Source: Microvirga sp. 17 mud 1-3
Lineage (GTDB): Bacteria; Pseudomonadota; Alphaproteobacteria; Rhizobiales; Beijerinckiaceae
Direction of reading: 5' to 3'
DNA length: 64,000 nucleotides
NCBI RefSeq assembly: GCF_003151255.1
Contig: NZ_CP029481.1
Location: 1,612,001 to 1,676,000, forward strand
Positions 53,281 through 63,726 of the stretch are shown piece by piece; the stretch's first letter is position 1; every line of letters begins with the position of its first letter. Under the pieces are notes generated by a model. It saw nothing but the letters and a program-made list of their open reading frames with translations. It was not told the DNA's origin and made no database searches. The translations under genes and the position numbers were made by a program.

Positions 53281-54030
53281 TCAGATGCAGCGGCCGCCGT
53301 CGACTTCGAGCACGACGCCGGTGATCATGCTGGCCTCGTCGGACGCGAGATAGAGGGCCGCATTGGCGATGTCCTCGGGCTTGGAGAGGCGTCCGAGCGG
53401 GATGGAATTGACGAATTGCTCGCGCTTCTGGGGCGTGTCCTCGCCCATGAAGGTCGCAAGCAGAGGGGTTTCGCCCGCGACCGGAGCCAGGGCGCAGACG
53501 CGGATCTGGTTGGGTGCGAGTTCGACCGCCATGGACTTGGTGATGGTGTGCACGGCGCCCTTGGTGCCGTTGTACCAGGTCAGGCCGGGGCGCGGCCTCA
53601 GGCCCGCCGTCGAGCCCACATTGATGAACACGCCGCCGCCCTGGTCGCGCATGGCCGGAACGGCCGCATGGGCGAAGAGATAGACCGACTTCACGTTCAC
53701 GGCGAAGATCCGGTCGAACTCCGCCTCGTCCACCTCCAGCATCGGCCGGTTGCGGTGGCTGATGCCCGCATTGTTCACCACGATGTCGAGCCTGCCGAAG
53801 GTATCGATGGTTTTCTTCACGGCGGCGTTCACGTCCGCGGCCTTCGACACGTCGGCCGCAAGCCCGATGGCGGAGGAGCCGATCCGCTCGGCCGCGGCCT
53901 TGGCGGCCTCCTCCTTGATGTCCACGATGGCGACCTTCGCGCCCTCCGCGGCGAATTTCTCCGCAATGCCCAGGCCGAAGCCGGAGCCGGCGCCTGTGAC
54001 GAGCGCCACCTTGCCTTCAAGGCGTTTCAT
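53281..54030 (-). CDS. SDR-family oxidoreductase
   Basis: 249 aa classical short-chain dehydrogenase. TGAGSGFG (13-20) is the cofactor site, Asp in VAIVDI favours NAD, NNAG at ~89, and the triad residues Ser142 (VGSTAG), Tyr155 (WYNGTKG) and Lys159 are in place. ATG 54030 has AGGGGAAAAAC upstream. Third gene of the minus-strand group ABC ATPase, aldehyde dehydrogenase, SDR. Substrate unknown. Confidence 0.9.
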   Translation of the reverse strand: MKRLEGKVALVTGAGSGFGLGIAEKFAAEGAKVAIVDIKEEAAKAAAERIGSSAIGLAADVSKAADVNAAVKKTIDTFGRLDIVVNNAGISHRNRPMLEVDEAEFDRIFAVNVKSVYLFAHAAVPAMRDQGGGVFINVGSTAGLRPRPGLTWYNGTKGAVHTITKSMAVELAPNQIRVCALAPVAGETPLLATFMGEDTPQKREQFVNSIPLGRLSKPEDIANAALYLASDEASMITGVVLEVDGGRCI

Positions 54031-54119
54031 GTTTTTCCCCTTGTGCCGATGCGGGTCCGGGAGCGGACGGCGCCCGACGAGGGGCACAATCCGCTCCCGA
54101 TCCCTTTCCGTGAAAATCG

Positions 54120-55592
54120 TTATCCGTGCGCGATGACGAGCGTCCGGGTGGTGGTGAATTCGACAAGGCCCTCGAAGCCCTTCTCGCGGCCATGGCCGGA
54201 GCGCCCGAACCCGCCGAACGGCAGCTCGATGCCGCCGCCCGCGCCGTAGCAGTTCACGAAGACCTGACCGGCCCGCATGGCGCGGCCGACCCGGGTGGCG
54301 CGCATGGCATCGCGGGTCCAGACGCCGGCCACGAGCCCGTAGGCCGTGCCGTTGGCGAGTCGGACCGCATCCGCTTCGTCCTCGAAGGGAGTCGCCACCA
54401 GGACGGGGCCAAACACCTCCTCCTGGGACAGGATGCTTTCGTGCGGCACCGGCGCGAAGAAGGTGGGCGCCACGTAGAAGCCGCCCGCCGGCACGTCGGC
54501 CGCGATGCCGCCCGAGGCCGCGATGCCGAGGCCCTCGCCCTTGCCGCGTTCCAGATAGGCCTGGACCCGGCGTTGCTGCGCCTGGTTGATCATCGGCCCG
54601 AGATCGGGATCTGCCTCCGGCCGGCCCGCCTTGAGGGATGCGAAACGCTCCGATACCGAGGCCACGACCTTGTCGAAAATGCCGCGCTGGATCAGCAGGC
54701 GGCTGCCGGCCGAGCAGGTCTGGCCGCCGTTCTGGATGATGGCGTTCACGAGAACCGGCAGAGCGCGCTCCAGGTCCGCGTCGTCGAAGACGACCTGGGC
54801 GGACTTGCCGCCGAGCTCCAGGGTCACGCCAACATGGTTCTGCGCGGCGGCGGTCTGGACGGCCGTGCCGGTCTCGGGGCTGCCCGTGAAGGACAGGAAG
54901 TCGATGCCCGGATGCGCCGCGAGCGCCGCGCCCGCCACGCGCCCGAGGCCTGTGACCACGTTGAGCGCCCCATCCGGGAAACCGACCTTGCGGGCGAGCG
55001 CCGCTACGCGGAGGATCGTCAGGGAGGCGTCCTCGGCGGGCTTCACGACGGTGGCGTTGCCGGCCGCGAGCGCCGCGCCGACGGAGCGGCCGAAGATCTG
55101 CATCGGGTAGTTCCAGGGCACGATATGCCCCGTCACCCCGTGCGGAACGCGCTCGACGCCGATGAAATGGGTCGTGAGATAGGGGATCACGTCCCCGTGC
55201 AGCTTGTCGGCGGCGGAGCCATAGAATTCGAGATAGCGGGCGAGCGCGATCGCATCCGCCCGCGCCTGGCGCAGGGGCTTGCCGTTGTCGCGGCTCTCCA
55301 GGGCCGCGAGCGCGTCCGCATCGGCCTCCACGGCCTGGGCGAGCCGGATGAGCAGGCGGCCGCGCTCGGTCGCGGTCAGCCGGGACCAGGCGCCTTCGAA
55401 AGCTTCGCGGGCCGCCTTCACGGCCGCATCGATATCCTCAGCGGTGCCGGCGGCGATGCGGGCGAATACCTTGCCGTCCACGGGGGACAGCACGTCCAGC
55501 GTCTCTCCGCCCGAGGCCGGTACCTGGCGGCCGCCGATGAGGTTCTGGTGCACCATGTCGGGTGCGACGCTCGCTTGGACCTGATCGTTCAC
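54120..55592 (-). CDS. Aldehyde dehydrogenase family protein
   Basis: 490 aa. ALDH hallmarks: PWNYPMQIFGR, FTGSPETGTAVQ, the catalytic Glu in LELGGKSAQVVF and catalytic Cys in GGQTCSAGSRLLI, EEVFGPVL near the C terminus, all as in NAD(P)-dependent ALDHs. The GTG at 55592 is chosen because AGGAGG lies 9 nt upstream; the in-frame GTG at 55610 would place that ribosome-binding site inside the gene. Starts just after the ABC ATPase gene and is followed by the SDR gene; together they may oxidise an alcohol to an acid. Confidence 0.9.
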   Translation of the reverse strand: MNDQVQASVAPDMVHQNLIGGRQVPASGGETLDVLSPVDGKVFARIAAGTAEDIDAAVKAAREAFEGAWSRLTATERGRLLIRLAQAVEADADALAALESRDNGKPLRQARADAIALARYLEFYGSAADKLHGDVIPYLTTHFIGVERVPHGVTGHIVPWNYPMQIFGRSVGAALAAGNATVVKPAEDASLTILRVAALARKVGFPDGALNVVTGLGRVAGAALAAHPGIDFLSFTGSPETGTAVQTAAAQNHVGVTLELGGKSAQVVFDDADLERALPVLVNAIIQNGGQTCSAGSRLLIQRGIFDKVVASVSERFASLKAGRPEADPDLGPMINQAQQRRVQAYLERGKGEGLGIAASGGIAADVPAGGFYVAPTFFAPVPHESILSQEEVFGPVLVATPFEDEADAVRLANGTAYGLVAGVWTRDAMRATRVGRAMRAGQVFVNCYGAGGGIELPFGGFGRSGHGREKGFEGLVEFTTTRTLVIAHG

Positions 55593-55606
55593 GTCGGCTT
55601 TCCTCC

Positions 55607-57220
<1,614 letters not shown>

Positions 57221-57301
57221 GTCCCATCGTCTCCCTGGTCCGCCCGCCCTGGCGGGGCGCTTATCCTCCCGATATGCGCCGCAACGTCAATCCGCGCCCG
57301 G

Positions 57302-59344
57302 TCACGCAAGAGGAATTACGAAGTCGTAGACGATCCCGGATTCCGGATAGGCGAGGGACATGGTCCCGGCCATTTCTCCCTCGATACTGCGGCGGATGAG
57401 GCGTGAGCCGAAACCGTGTCGCTTCGGCGACCCGACAGGAGGGCCGTCGCGCTCCTGCCAGTGCAGGCGCAGGAGGCGTTGGCCCGGCGTCTCTTCGGAG
57501 ACTGTCCATCGGACCTCGAGAAGACCGGACGGCGAGGAGAGCGCGCCGTATTTCACCGCGTTGGTGACGAGTTCGTGCAGCACGAGGCCGAAATTGATGG
57601 CGTAGCGCGGAGAGAGCGTAACCGGCGGACCGTCGACGACGACCCGCTCGTCGCTGGTTTTGCGGAAGGGGGCGAGTTCCTGTTCGACGATGTCCCGAAG
57701 GCCGGCCTCGCGCCAGGAGCTGCGCGTGAGGAGATCGTGGGTCTTGGACAGAGCCATCAGCCGCCCTTCGAAGGCATCCTTGAAGTTGGACAGGTCAGGA
57801 GAGGAACGCAGTGTCTGGCTGGCGATGGACTGGACGGTCGCCAGGGTATTCTTCACCCGGTGGTTCAGCTCCCCGAGCAGGAGCTTCTGCTGGCTTTCCG
57901 CCCGCTTGCGATCCGTCACCTCGTAGAAGACACCGACGAAGGTGATGGGCCTGCTCTGCTGATCGAAGAACACACGCCCCTTCGCGTTGAGCCAGCGCGT
58001 TTCGCCGGCCGGCGTGCGGATCCGATATTCGTCCTCGTAGCTTCCGTCGGTCGTGACGGCGGTCCGCATCCGCTCGAGAACCCGCTCGCTGTCATCGGGA
58101 TGCACGATGCCACGGAATTCCGGAATCGTGATGGAGATCTTCTCGGCCGGCAGGCCGAGCAGGGTCGCGGCCTGGGCGGAGAGGCCACCCTGACCGGTCG
58201 TATGATCGTACCACCACGTTCCCATGCGCCCGGCCTCCAGGGCGAGGCGAGCCTGCTCCTCGCTCGCCTGGAGAGCTTTCTGGCGCGCGGCCACGTCGTC
58301 CATGAGGTCGTTGAACCCCTCCGCCAGGATACGCAGCTCGGCGGGTGAGCCGCGGGGATTGATGCGCGCCTGATAATTGCCTCGCCGCCAAGCGTGCACG
58401 GCATCGGTGATCGTCTCGAACGGTTTGGTGATGAAGGCGTGGCTCGTCAGCGCCGAAAGAGACAGGGCCAGGACGAGGGCAGCACCGATGAGCAGGAATC
58501 CGCGCCTCGCCGCCTGGTTGATGCTCTCGAAGGCATCCTTCCACGGGAGTCCGACCGCGATGTAGAGGGCCTGCGGCGTCCCTTCCACCCTCGCATAGCC
58601 GACGATGCGCTTGATGCCGTCCTGCGTCGTCGTCTCGATGGTCCCGGTGCCGTCATTTCGTTCGACATGGACGAAGAATCCCGAGGAAATCGGCTTTCCC
58701 ACGTAGGCGTCATGCATGGGCTCCCGGGCGATGATCGTTCCGCCGGAATCGGCGATGGCCATGGAACCGCCAGGGGGCAGGGCGCGCTCCTTCAGGTTCT
58801 GGTCGAGCCAGTTCAGGTCTAGGGCGGTTGCCAGTACTCCGACGACCTGTCCGTCCTCGCTCACGATGGGAAGTGCGAACGGCAGGACCGGGTGGGAAAC
58901 CACTCCTCCCTCAGGGAAATCGGGCATGAACTGGCCGATCACGAATTGCTTTGTGGCGATCGCGTCGTGAAAGTAATGGCGGTTGAGAAAGGTGCCGGTC
59001 GCTGAAGCAACGTCGCTGTTACAGAGCAGGTCGCCCTTGAGGTCGAGCGTCACGAAGGCCAGGAGGTGGGGCACCTTCTGCTGCAAGGCCCTCAGATAGG
59101 GGCTGCACGCTTCTGGCTCGAGCTGACGCACGATTGGCGCTTCGTCGACAGCGATCAGGAGGCTGTGGATGCCGTCGAACACACGCTCCACTTCGGAGCC
59201 TGCCAGCCGGGCCTGGCGAAGAACCAGATCGCTGATCTCGGCTTCCCGAGCGCGGCGGAGGGATACCTCCGTATAGGTCCAGATCACGATCGCTGGCAGG
59301 ACAGAGATCAAAGCCAGAAGGATCAGGCGCCTCGTCAGTGTCAT
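57302..59344 (-). CDS. HWE-family sensor histidine kinase with dCache, HAMP and PAS
   Basis: 680 aa. TM1 at about 5-25, periplasmic dCache-type sensor at 30-275, TM2 at about 285-305, HAMP at ~300-355, PAS/PAC at about 375-495 (PTxVGxFYEVTDRKRAE), then the HWE kinase: H-box ELNHRVKNTLATVQ with the phospho-acceptor His, N-box HELVTNAVKYGA, the W-x-E HWQERDG and GFGSRLI. These kinases act in general stress response and light/redox signalling. No response regulator gene is adjacent. ATG 59344. Confidence 0.92.
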   Translation of the reverse strand: MTLTRRLILLALISVLPAIVIWTYTEVSLRRAREAEISDLVLRQARLAGSEVERVFDGIHSLLIAVDEAPIVRQLEPEACSPYLRALQQKVPHLLAFVTLDLKGDLLCNSDVASATGTFLNRHYFHDAIATKQFVIGQFMPDFPEGGVVSHPVLPFALPIVSEDGQVVGVLATALDLNWLDQNLKERALPPGGSMAIADSGGTIIAREPMHDAYVGKPISSGFFVHVERNDGTGTIETTTQDGIKRIVGYARVEGTPQALYIAVGLPWKDAFESINQAARRGFLLIGAALVLALSLSALTSHAFITKPFETITDAVHAWRRGNYQARINPRGSPAELRILAEGFNDLMDDVAARQKALQASEEQARLALEAGRMGTWWYDHTTGQGGLSAQAATLLGLPAEKISITIPEFRGIVHPDDSERVLERMRTAVTTDGSYEDEYRIRTPAGETRWLNAKGRVFFDQQSRPITFVGVFYEVTDRKRAESQQKLLLGELNHRVKNTLATVQSIASQTLRSSPDLSNFKDAFEGRLMALSKTHDLLTRSSWREAGLRDIVEQELAPFRKTSDERVVVDGPPVTLSPRYAINFGLVLHELVTNAVKYGALSSPSGLLEVRWTVSEETPGQRLLRLHWQERDGPPVGSPKRHGFGSRLIRRSIEGEMAGTMSLAYPESGIVYDFVIPLA

Positions 59345-59460
59345 GCAAAGATCCAGCCCATCGATCCCAGGGACCAAGAGCTCCCCGTGTCCGCCTTTCG
59401 CCCGCCTGCCCGCGCCCCTGCGATCTTGCATCTCAAGGCCGGAGGTGTCACGGAGCGTAA

Positions 59461-61272
59461 ATGGCTCCTCCCCTTCTTACCCTTCAGGATATCGCCCTGA
59501 CCTTTGGCGGCACGCCTCTGATCGAGCGTGCCGATCTGACCGTTGCGCCGGGCGAGCGCACCTGCCTCGTCGGCCGGAACGGTTCCGGCAAGTCGACTCT
59601 CCTCAAGATCGCCGCCGGGTTCATGGAGCCCGACAAAGGCGCACGCTTCGTGCAGCCGGGGGCAACGATTCGCTACCTCGCTCAAGAGCCGGACCTGACC
59701 GCATATCCGACGACGCTCGCCTATGTGGAGGCAGGGCTGGGGCCGGGCGACGATCCTTATCGGGCACGCTATCTGCTTGAGCAGCTGGGGCTTTCCGGTG
59801 AAGAGCGGACGACCGACCTGTCCGGCGGCGAAGCGCGCCGGGCGGCTCTCGCGCAGGTGCTTGCCCCGTCTCCGGACATCCTGCTGCTCGACGAGCCGAC
59901 GAACCATCTGGATCTGCCGGCGATCGAATGGCTCGAAAGCGAACTCAGGGGCTTGCGGTCCGCGCTTGTCCTGATCAGCCACGACCGCCGGTTTCTCGAA
60001 AATCTCTCTCAGGCGACGATCTGGCTCGACCGGGGTATCACCCGCCGCATGGACCGGGGCTTTGCGTCTTTCGAAGAGTGGCGGGACGCGGTGCTGGAGC
60101 AGGAGGAGCAGGAGCGCCACAAGCTCGACCGGAAGCTCGCCGCGGAGGCCGACTGGCTGCGCTATGGCGTCACGGCACGGCGCAAGCGCAATGTCCGCCG
60201 GCTGGGCAACCTCCACGCCCTGCGCCAGCAGCGCAAGGATCAGAAGCGGGCCGTCGGCACCGTCTCGATGACCCTTGCGGAGGCGGAACAGTCCGGGACT
60301 CTGGTGGTCGAAGCCGAGAAGGTTTCCAAGTCCTACGGGGACCGGCCCATCGTGGCCGATCTGTCGCTGCGGATCCTGCGCGGCGACCGCCTTGGCATCG
60401 TCGGCCCGAACGGAGCCGGCAAGACGACGCTGATCAACCTGCTCACCGGTATCCTGCCGCCCGACGAGGGCCGGGTCCGCCTCGGCGCGAATTTGCAGAT
60501 GGTGACCCTCGACCAGCGCCGGGCGAGCCTCGATCCGTCCTCGACGGTAGCCGAGACCCTCACGGGCGGGCGGGGCGATACGGTGACGATCGGCGGCCAG
60601 ACCAAGCACGTGATCGGCTATATGAAGGACTTCCTGTTCTCGCCCGAGCAGGCGCGCACGCCCGTGGGCGTACTTTCCGGCGGCGAGCGCAACCGGCTGA
60701 TGCTGGCTCGCGCCCTGGCGCAGCCGTCGAACCTGCTCGTTCTCGACGAGCCCACCAACGACCTCGATCTCGAAACCCTCGATCTTCTCCAGGAGATGAT
60801 CACGGATTACTCGGGCACCGTCATCCTGGTGAGCCATGACCGCGACTTTCTTGATCGGACAGTGAGTTCCGTCCTCGTCTCCGAGGGGGATGGCCGCTGG
60901 ATCGAGTATGCGGGCGGCTATTCGGACATGGTGGCCCAGAGGGGCGAAGGCGTGCAGGCCCGGACGGTCGAGAAGGACGCAAAGCCGAGGGCCGAGAAGC
61001 CCGCGCCGACGGCCCAAGCGGCATCCGCCCCCAAGCGTAAGCTCAGCTTCAACGAGCAGCACGACCTCAAGACCTTGCCGAAGCGCATGGAAGAGATGGA
61101 GGCGAAGATCGCCAAGGTGCAGGAGATCCTGGCTGACCCGGATCTCTATTCCCGCGATCCTACCCGGTTCCAGAAGGCCATGGATACTCTGACGGCCCTC
61201 CAGTCCGAGCTTGGTGCTGCTGAGGAGCGCTGGCTGGAGCTGGAGATGCTGCGCGAGGAACTGGAAGGGTAG
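59461..61272 (+). CDS. uup: ABC-F family ATPase, Uup type
   Basis: 603 aa. Two ABC domains without TMs: Walker A GRNGSGKS and GPNGAGKT, signatures LSGGEARR and LSGGERNR, Walker B LLLDEPTNHLD and LVLDEPTNDLD. The C-terminal ~75 residues form a coiled coil (FNEQHDLKTLPKRMEEMEAKIAK), the Uup CTD. Acts on ribosomes or branched DNA; the exact role is debated in the family. ATG 59461 follows ACGGAGCG; divergent from the HWE kinase gene. Confidence 0.93.
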   Translation: MAPPLLTLQDIALTFGGTPLIERADLTVAPGERTCLVGRNGSGKSTLLKIAAGFMEPDKGARFVQPGATIRYLAQEPDLTAYPTTLAYVEAGLGPGDDPYRARYLLEQLGLSGEERTTDLSGGEARRAALAQVLAPSPDILLLDEPTNHLDLPAIEWLESELRGLRSALVLISHDRRFLENLSQATIWLDRGITRRMDRGFASFEEWRDAVLEQEEQERHKLDRKLAAEADWLRYGVTARRKRNVRRLGNLHALRQQRKDQKRAVGTVSMTLAEAEQSGTLVVEAEKVSKSYGDRPIVADLSLRILRGDRLGIVGPNGAGKTTLINLLTGILPPDEGRVRLGANLQMVTLDQRRASLDPSSTVAETLTGGRGDTVTIGGQTKHVIGYMKDFLFSPEQARTPVGVLSGGERNRLMLARALAQPSNLLVLDEPTNDLDLETLDLLQEMITDYSGTVILVSHDRDFLDRTVSSVLVSEGDGRWIEYAGGYSDMVAQRGEGVQARTVEKDAKPRAEKPAPTAQAASAPKRKLSFNEQHDLKTLPKRMEEMEAKIAKVQEILADPDLYSRDPTRFQKAMDTLTALQSELGAAEERWLELEMLREELEG

Positions 61273-61295
61273 GGGCATTCTACGACCCCTGGAAG

Positions 61296-61326
61296 ACCGG
61301 GGCTGCTCGGTCAGATCAGCCCCGGT
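61296..61326. terminator. Terminator-like hairpin between convergent uup and the CBS-BON gene
   Basis: Perfect 10-bp arms ACCGGGGCTG (61296-61305) and CAGCCCCGGT (61317-61326) around an 11-nt loop, 23 bp after the uup stop and 13 bp before the stop of the convergent gene. No long T-run in either direction, so a processing or Rho-associated structure is as likely as an intrinsic terminator. Confidence 0.5.
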
Positions 61327-61339
61327 GAATTCATGTGCG

Positions 61340-62683
61340 TCAGCTCGTCTGCCGCTGCCGTCCGGCTGTGCGGCCGGCCGACGGGGAGCCGGCCGCGACC
61401 CCGGCCGTGCCGCTGCCGGGATTGCCGGTCGCAAGCCCGGAATCGCCAACCTCCGAGCCGGAAGGGTGGCCCGGCTGATGCTGGCCGACCCGCAGGTTGT
61501 TCTGCACATGGGCGACGCCCGAGACGGATTCGGCGAGATCCTCTGCCCGCCGCTTCTCGTTCCGGTTGCGGACCGTGCCGTTCAGGGTCACCTCCTGACC
61601 CTTCACGACCACGTCGATCTCCGAAGCGTCGAGAAGGGCATCGTCCGTCAGGCGCTCATTGATGTCTTCGCGGATCCGGTCCTCTGAGCGCTGATAGCCG
61701 CGCGGACCCTTGCCGCGATGCTCGCCCCGGCGCACCTCACCCCGGCTTCCCGTCGCGTCGTTCTCGAAGCGGGTGTTACCCGGACCGGCGCCGTAATTGC
61801 TGTGGTCGCGCCGTTCGGTCACGAGGCTCCAGGCGCGCTCCCGATCCTGGGCGAAGCGATCCTCCCGGGAGCTGTCATCCCCGGGGCGCTCCCACCGGCC
61901 GGTCGTCGTCGCGGTGCCGAACCGGCGGGGACGATAGCCGCCTCCGCCGAGCCCGGTATCCAGAGCGCCGTAATCCTCGCCGTAATTCCCATAGCCCTCG
62001 CCGCCGAACCCGCCGCGCATGCGTGGGTTGCGGTCTCGCTCGCCCGGGCCGACAGGACCGCCCGCAGATCCGAAGGCCGCCCGCTCGTCGTCTTCCCGGC
62101 GGAACCGGAAGGCGCCGGGATTCACGTCTCGACGGCTCATGGGATGGTATCGCCGGACGGGGCCCTCGTTCCGGTCATCGCGCTCGCGCCGGTCAAGAGC
62201 CCGCCGCTCGTCTGCCGTGAGCGGATCCCGCCCAGGGCGCTCCTGCCCGCCCGCGATGGAGCGGTCGGGTTCCGACGGGGTGGAGATCCTGTGCAGGGCC
62301 CGCGATGCGCTGTCCTCTGCATCGGTCGCCAGGTCGCCGAGGGCCACGATGCCGACCAGATGCTTGTCATGGTCGACGACGGGCAGGCGCCTGATCTGGT
62401 GGTCGCTCATGAGTTCGACGATGTGATCCACGTCGTCGTCGTCGAAGCACCACCAGATGTTGTCGGACATTACGTCCTGAACGCGCGTATCGTCCGGCAC
62501 CAGGCCGGCGGCGGTCGCCCGGATGGTGATGTCCCGGTCCGTGATGATGCCCTTCAGGCGCCGTCCGTCGCAGACCGGCAGCGAGCCCACATTCATCTCG
62601 TCCATCAGGCGCGCCGCATCACGGATCGAGCGGTCAGGCGCGATCACGCGCACGTGGCGGGTCATGACATCGGCTATCTTCAT
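61340..62683 (-). CDS. CBS-pair plus BON domain protein
   Basis: 447 aa. N-terminal CBS pair (about 1-125): MKIADVMTRHVRVIAPDRS, GIITDRDITIRA, LPVVDHDKHLVGIVALGDLA. Residues 130-325 are low-complexity, Arg/Gly/Asp-rich, probably disordered. A BON domain follows at about 330-400 (ALLDASEIDVVVKGQEVTLN; VSGVAHVQNNLRV), then a Gly/Ser-rich tail. No signal peptide. CBS pairs bind adenine nucleotides; BON domains occur in envelope or lipid-binding proteins. The combination with such a linker is unusual. ATG 62683. Confidence 0.85.
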   Translation of the reverse strand: MKIADVMTRHVRVIAPDRSIRDAARLMDEMNVGSLPVCDGRRLKGIITDRDITIRATAAGLVPDDTRVQDVMSDNIWWCFDDDDVDHIVELMSDHQIRRLPVVDHDKHLVGIVALGDLATDAEDSASRALHRISTPSEPDRSIAGGQERPGRDPLTADERRALDRRERDDRNEGPVRRYHPMSRRDVNPGAFRFRREDDERAAFGSAGGPVGPGERDRNPRMRGGFGGEGYGNYGEDYGALDTGLGGGGYRPRRFGTATTTGRWERPGDDSSREDRFAQDRERAWSLVTERRDHSNYGAGPGNTRFENDATGSRGEVRRGEHRGKGPRGYQRSEDRIREDINERLTDDALLDASEIDVVVKGQEVTLNGTVRNRNEKRRAEDLAESVSGVAHVQNNLRVGQHQPGHPSGSEVGDSGLATGNPGSGTAGVAAGSPSAGRTAGRQRQTS

Positions 62684-62826
62684 GAGCTTGCTCCCGGTTG
62701 GGGCCGCCCATGGAACGCATCGTTGCGACGTGCGGATATGCGGTCCCGGCGGCCGTGCATTGCCGATCGGTCAATGCAGGCGGGGCCGGAAAGGTTCAGG
62801 AGAAGGATGCGGGCCTTCAGGCGCGC

Positions 62827-63726
62827 TCAGGGCTTGGCGACAATCTCGACGTCCCGGTCGAGGCCGCTCTCCACTTTGAAGTCCCGGGTCTGGACCTTGC
62901 CGTCATGTCGGGCGATGAGGACATAATCGCCCTCCGCCAGGGTCACGGACGGGAAGGCGCCGATAGCCTCGCGGATCACGTCGCCGCCGGGTGTCAGCAC
63001 GCTGAAGGCCGTGCCGGCGAAGGCCTCGCCGCCCTCGTTCGCCACGAGCTTGAGGGTCACGGTGGCGGCCCGGTGGTTGAGGGTCGCTTCCGTCACCTTG
63101 CCGGTTTCCACCTTCAGGTCGGCGCGCATGATCGCGTTGGCGTCGCCGTAGGTGGAGACCACGTGGTAGGTCCCTTCGGGGAGGCGGATCACGTCGTCGG
63201 CCCGGGCATTGGCGATGACGAGGCGACCTTCCGAGTTTGACCCGATAGGCACGTAGACCGAGAAGGACAGCTTGCTCGCCGGGATCGCCGAATCTCCGAC
63301 GGCGCCCTTGAGCTTCAATGCTCCGGCGCTGATGACGAGGCGCTCGGACAGGCCGCCGGACTGGATCGTAAGGCGCTTCGAGGCGCCGGCGAATCCATAG
63401 GCCACATGCACGATGTAGTTGCCGGGCGTCAGGGTGAAGCTCGGTGTCGGGCTGCTGGAGCGCGCGATGATCGTCGGCTGCGTCGTATCGCCTTTGTCCT
63501 CGTAGACACGCCAGACGAGCCCGGACCGGATCGGCTGATTATCGGGAAAGACAGCGCTCGTCGTGAGCGTCACCTGGCCGAGGGTGACCGGAGGCGGCTT
63601 CTGCGTGAGCGAGGGCACCGCCGGAAGCGTCTGCTGAGCCTGGGCGGCACCCGAAAGGAGCATCGCGGCCAGAACGGGCAGAAAGAGGCGGATTCTCACG
63701 GGGCAATTCATCCTTGAAAGCAACAT
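62827..63726 (-). CDS. Hypothetical secreted protein, repeated Ig-like beta-domains
   Basis: 299 aa. Signal peptide near residues 6-31 (RIRLFLPVLAAMLLSGAAQA before QQ); mature region composed of three or four repeats of ~60-70 aa with beta-strand patterns such as FTLTPGNYIVHVAYG, IRLPEGTYHVVSTYG and VTLAEGDYVLIARHD, all with G-x-Y at the same place. This resembles carboxypeptidase-regulatory-like (TTR-like) repeats. ATG 63726 overlaps the upstream stop as TAATG; the next ATG at 63711 is an alternative. Function unknown. Confidence 0.65.
   Translation of the reverse strand: MLLSRMNCPVRIRLFLPVLAAMLLSGAAQAQQTLPAVPSLTQKPPPVTLGQVTLTTSAVFPDNQPIRSGLVWRVYEDKGDTTQPTIIARSSSPTPSFTLTPGNYIVHVAYGFAGASKRLTIQSGGLSERLVISAGALKLKGAVGDSAIPASKLSFSVYVPIGSNSEGRLVIANARADDVIRLPEGTYHVVSTYGDANAIMRADLKVETGKVTEATLNHRAATVTLKLVANEGGEAFAGTAFSVLTPGGDVIREAIGAFPSVTLAEGDYVLIARHDGKVQTRDFKVESGLDRDVEIVAKP

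Noticed and set aside
59341..61509. Minus-strand frame of ~720 codons opposite uup
   Set aside because: Overlaps both the HWE kinase and the CBS-BON genes and lacks any domain; the uup protein explains the region.
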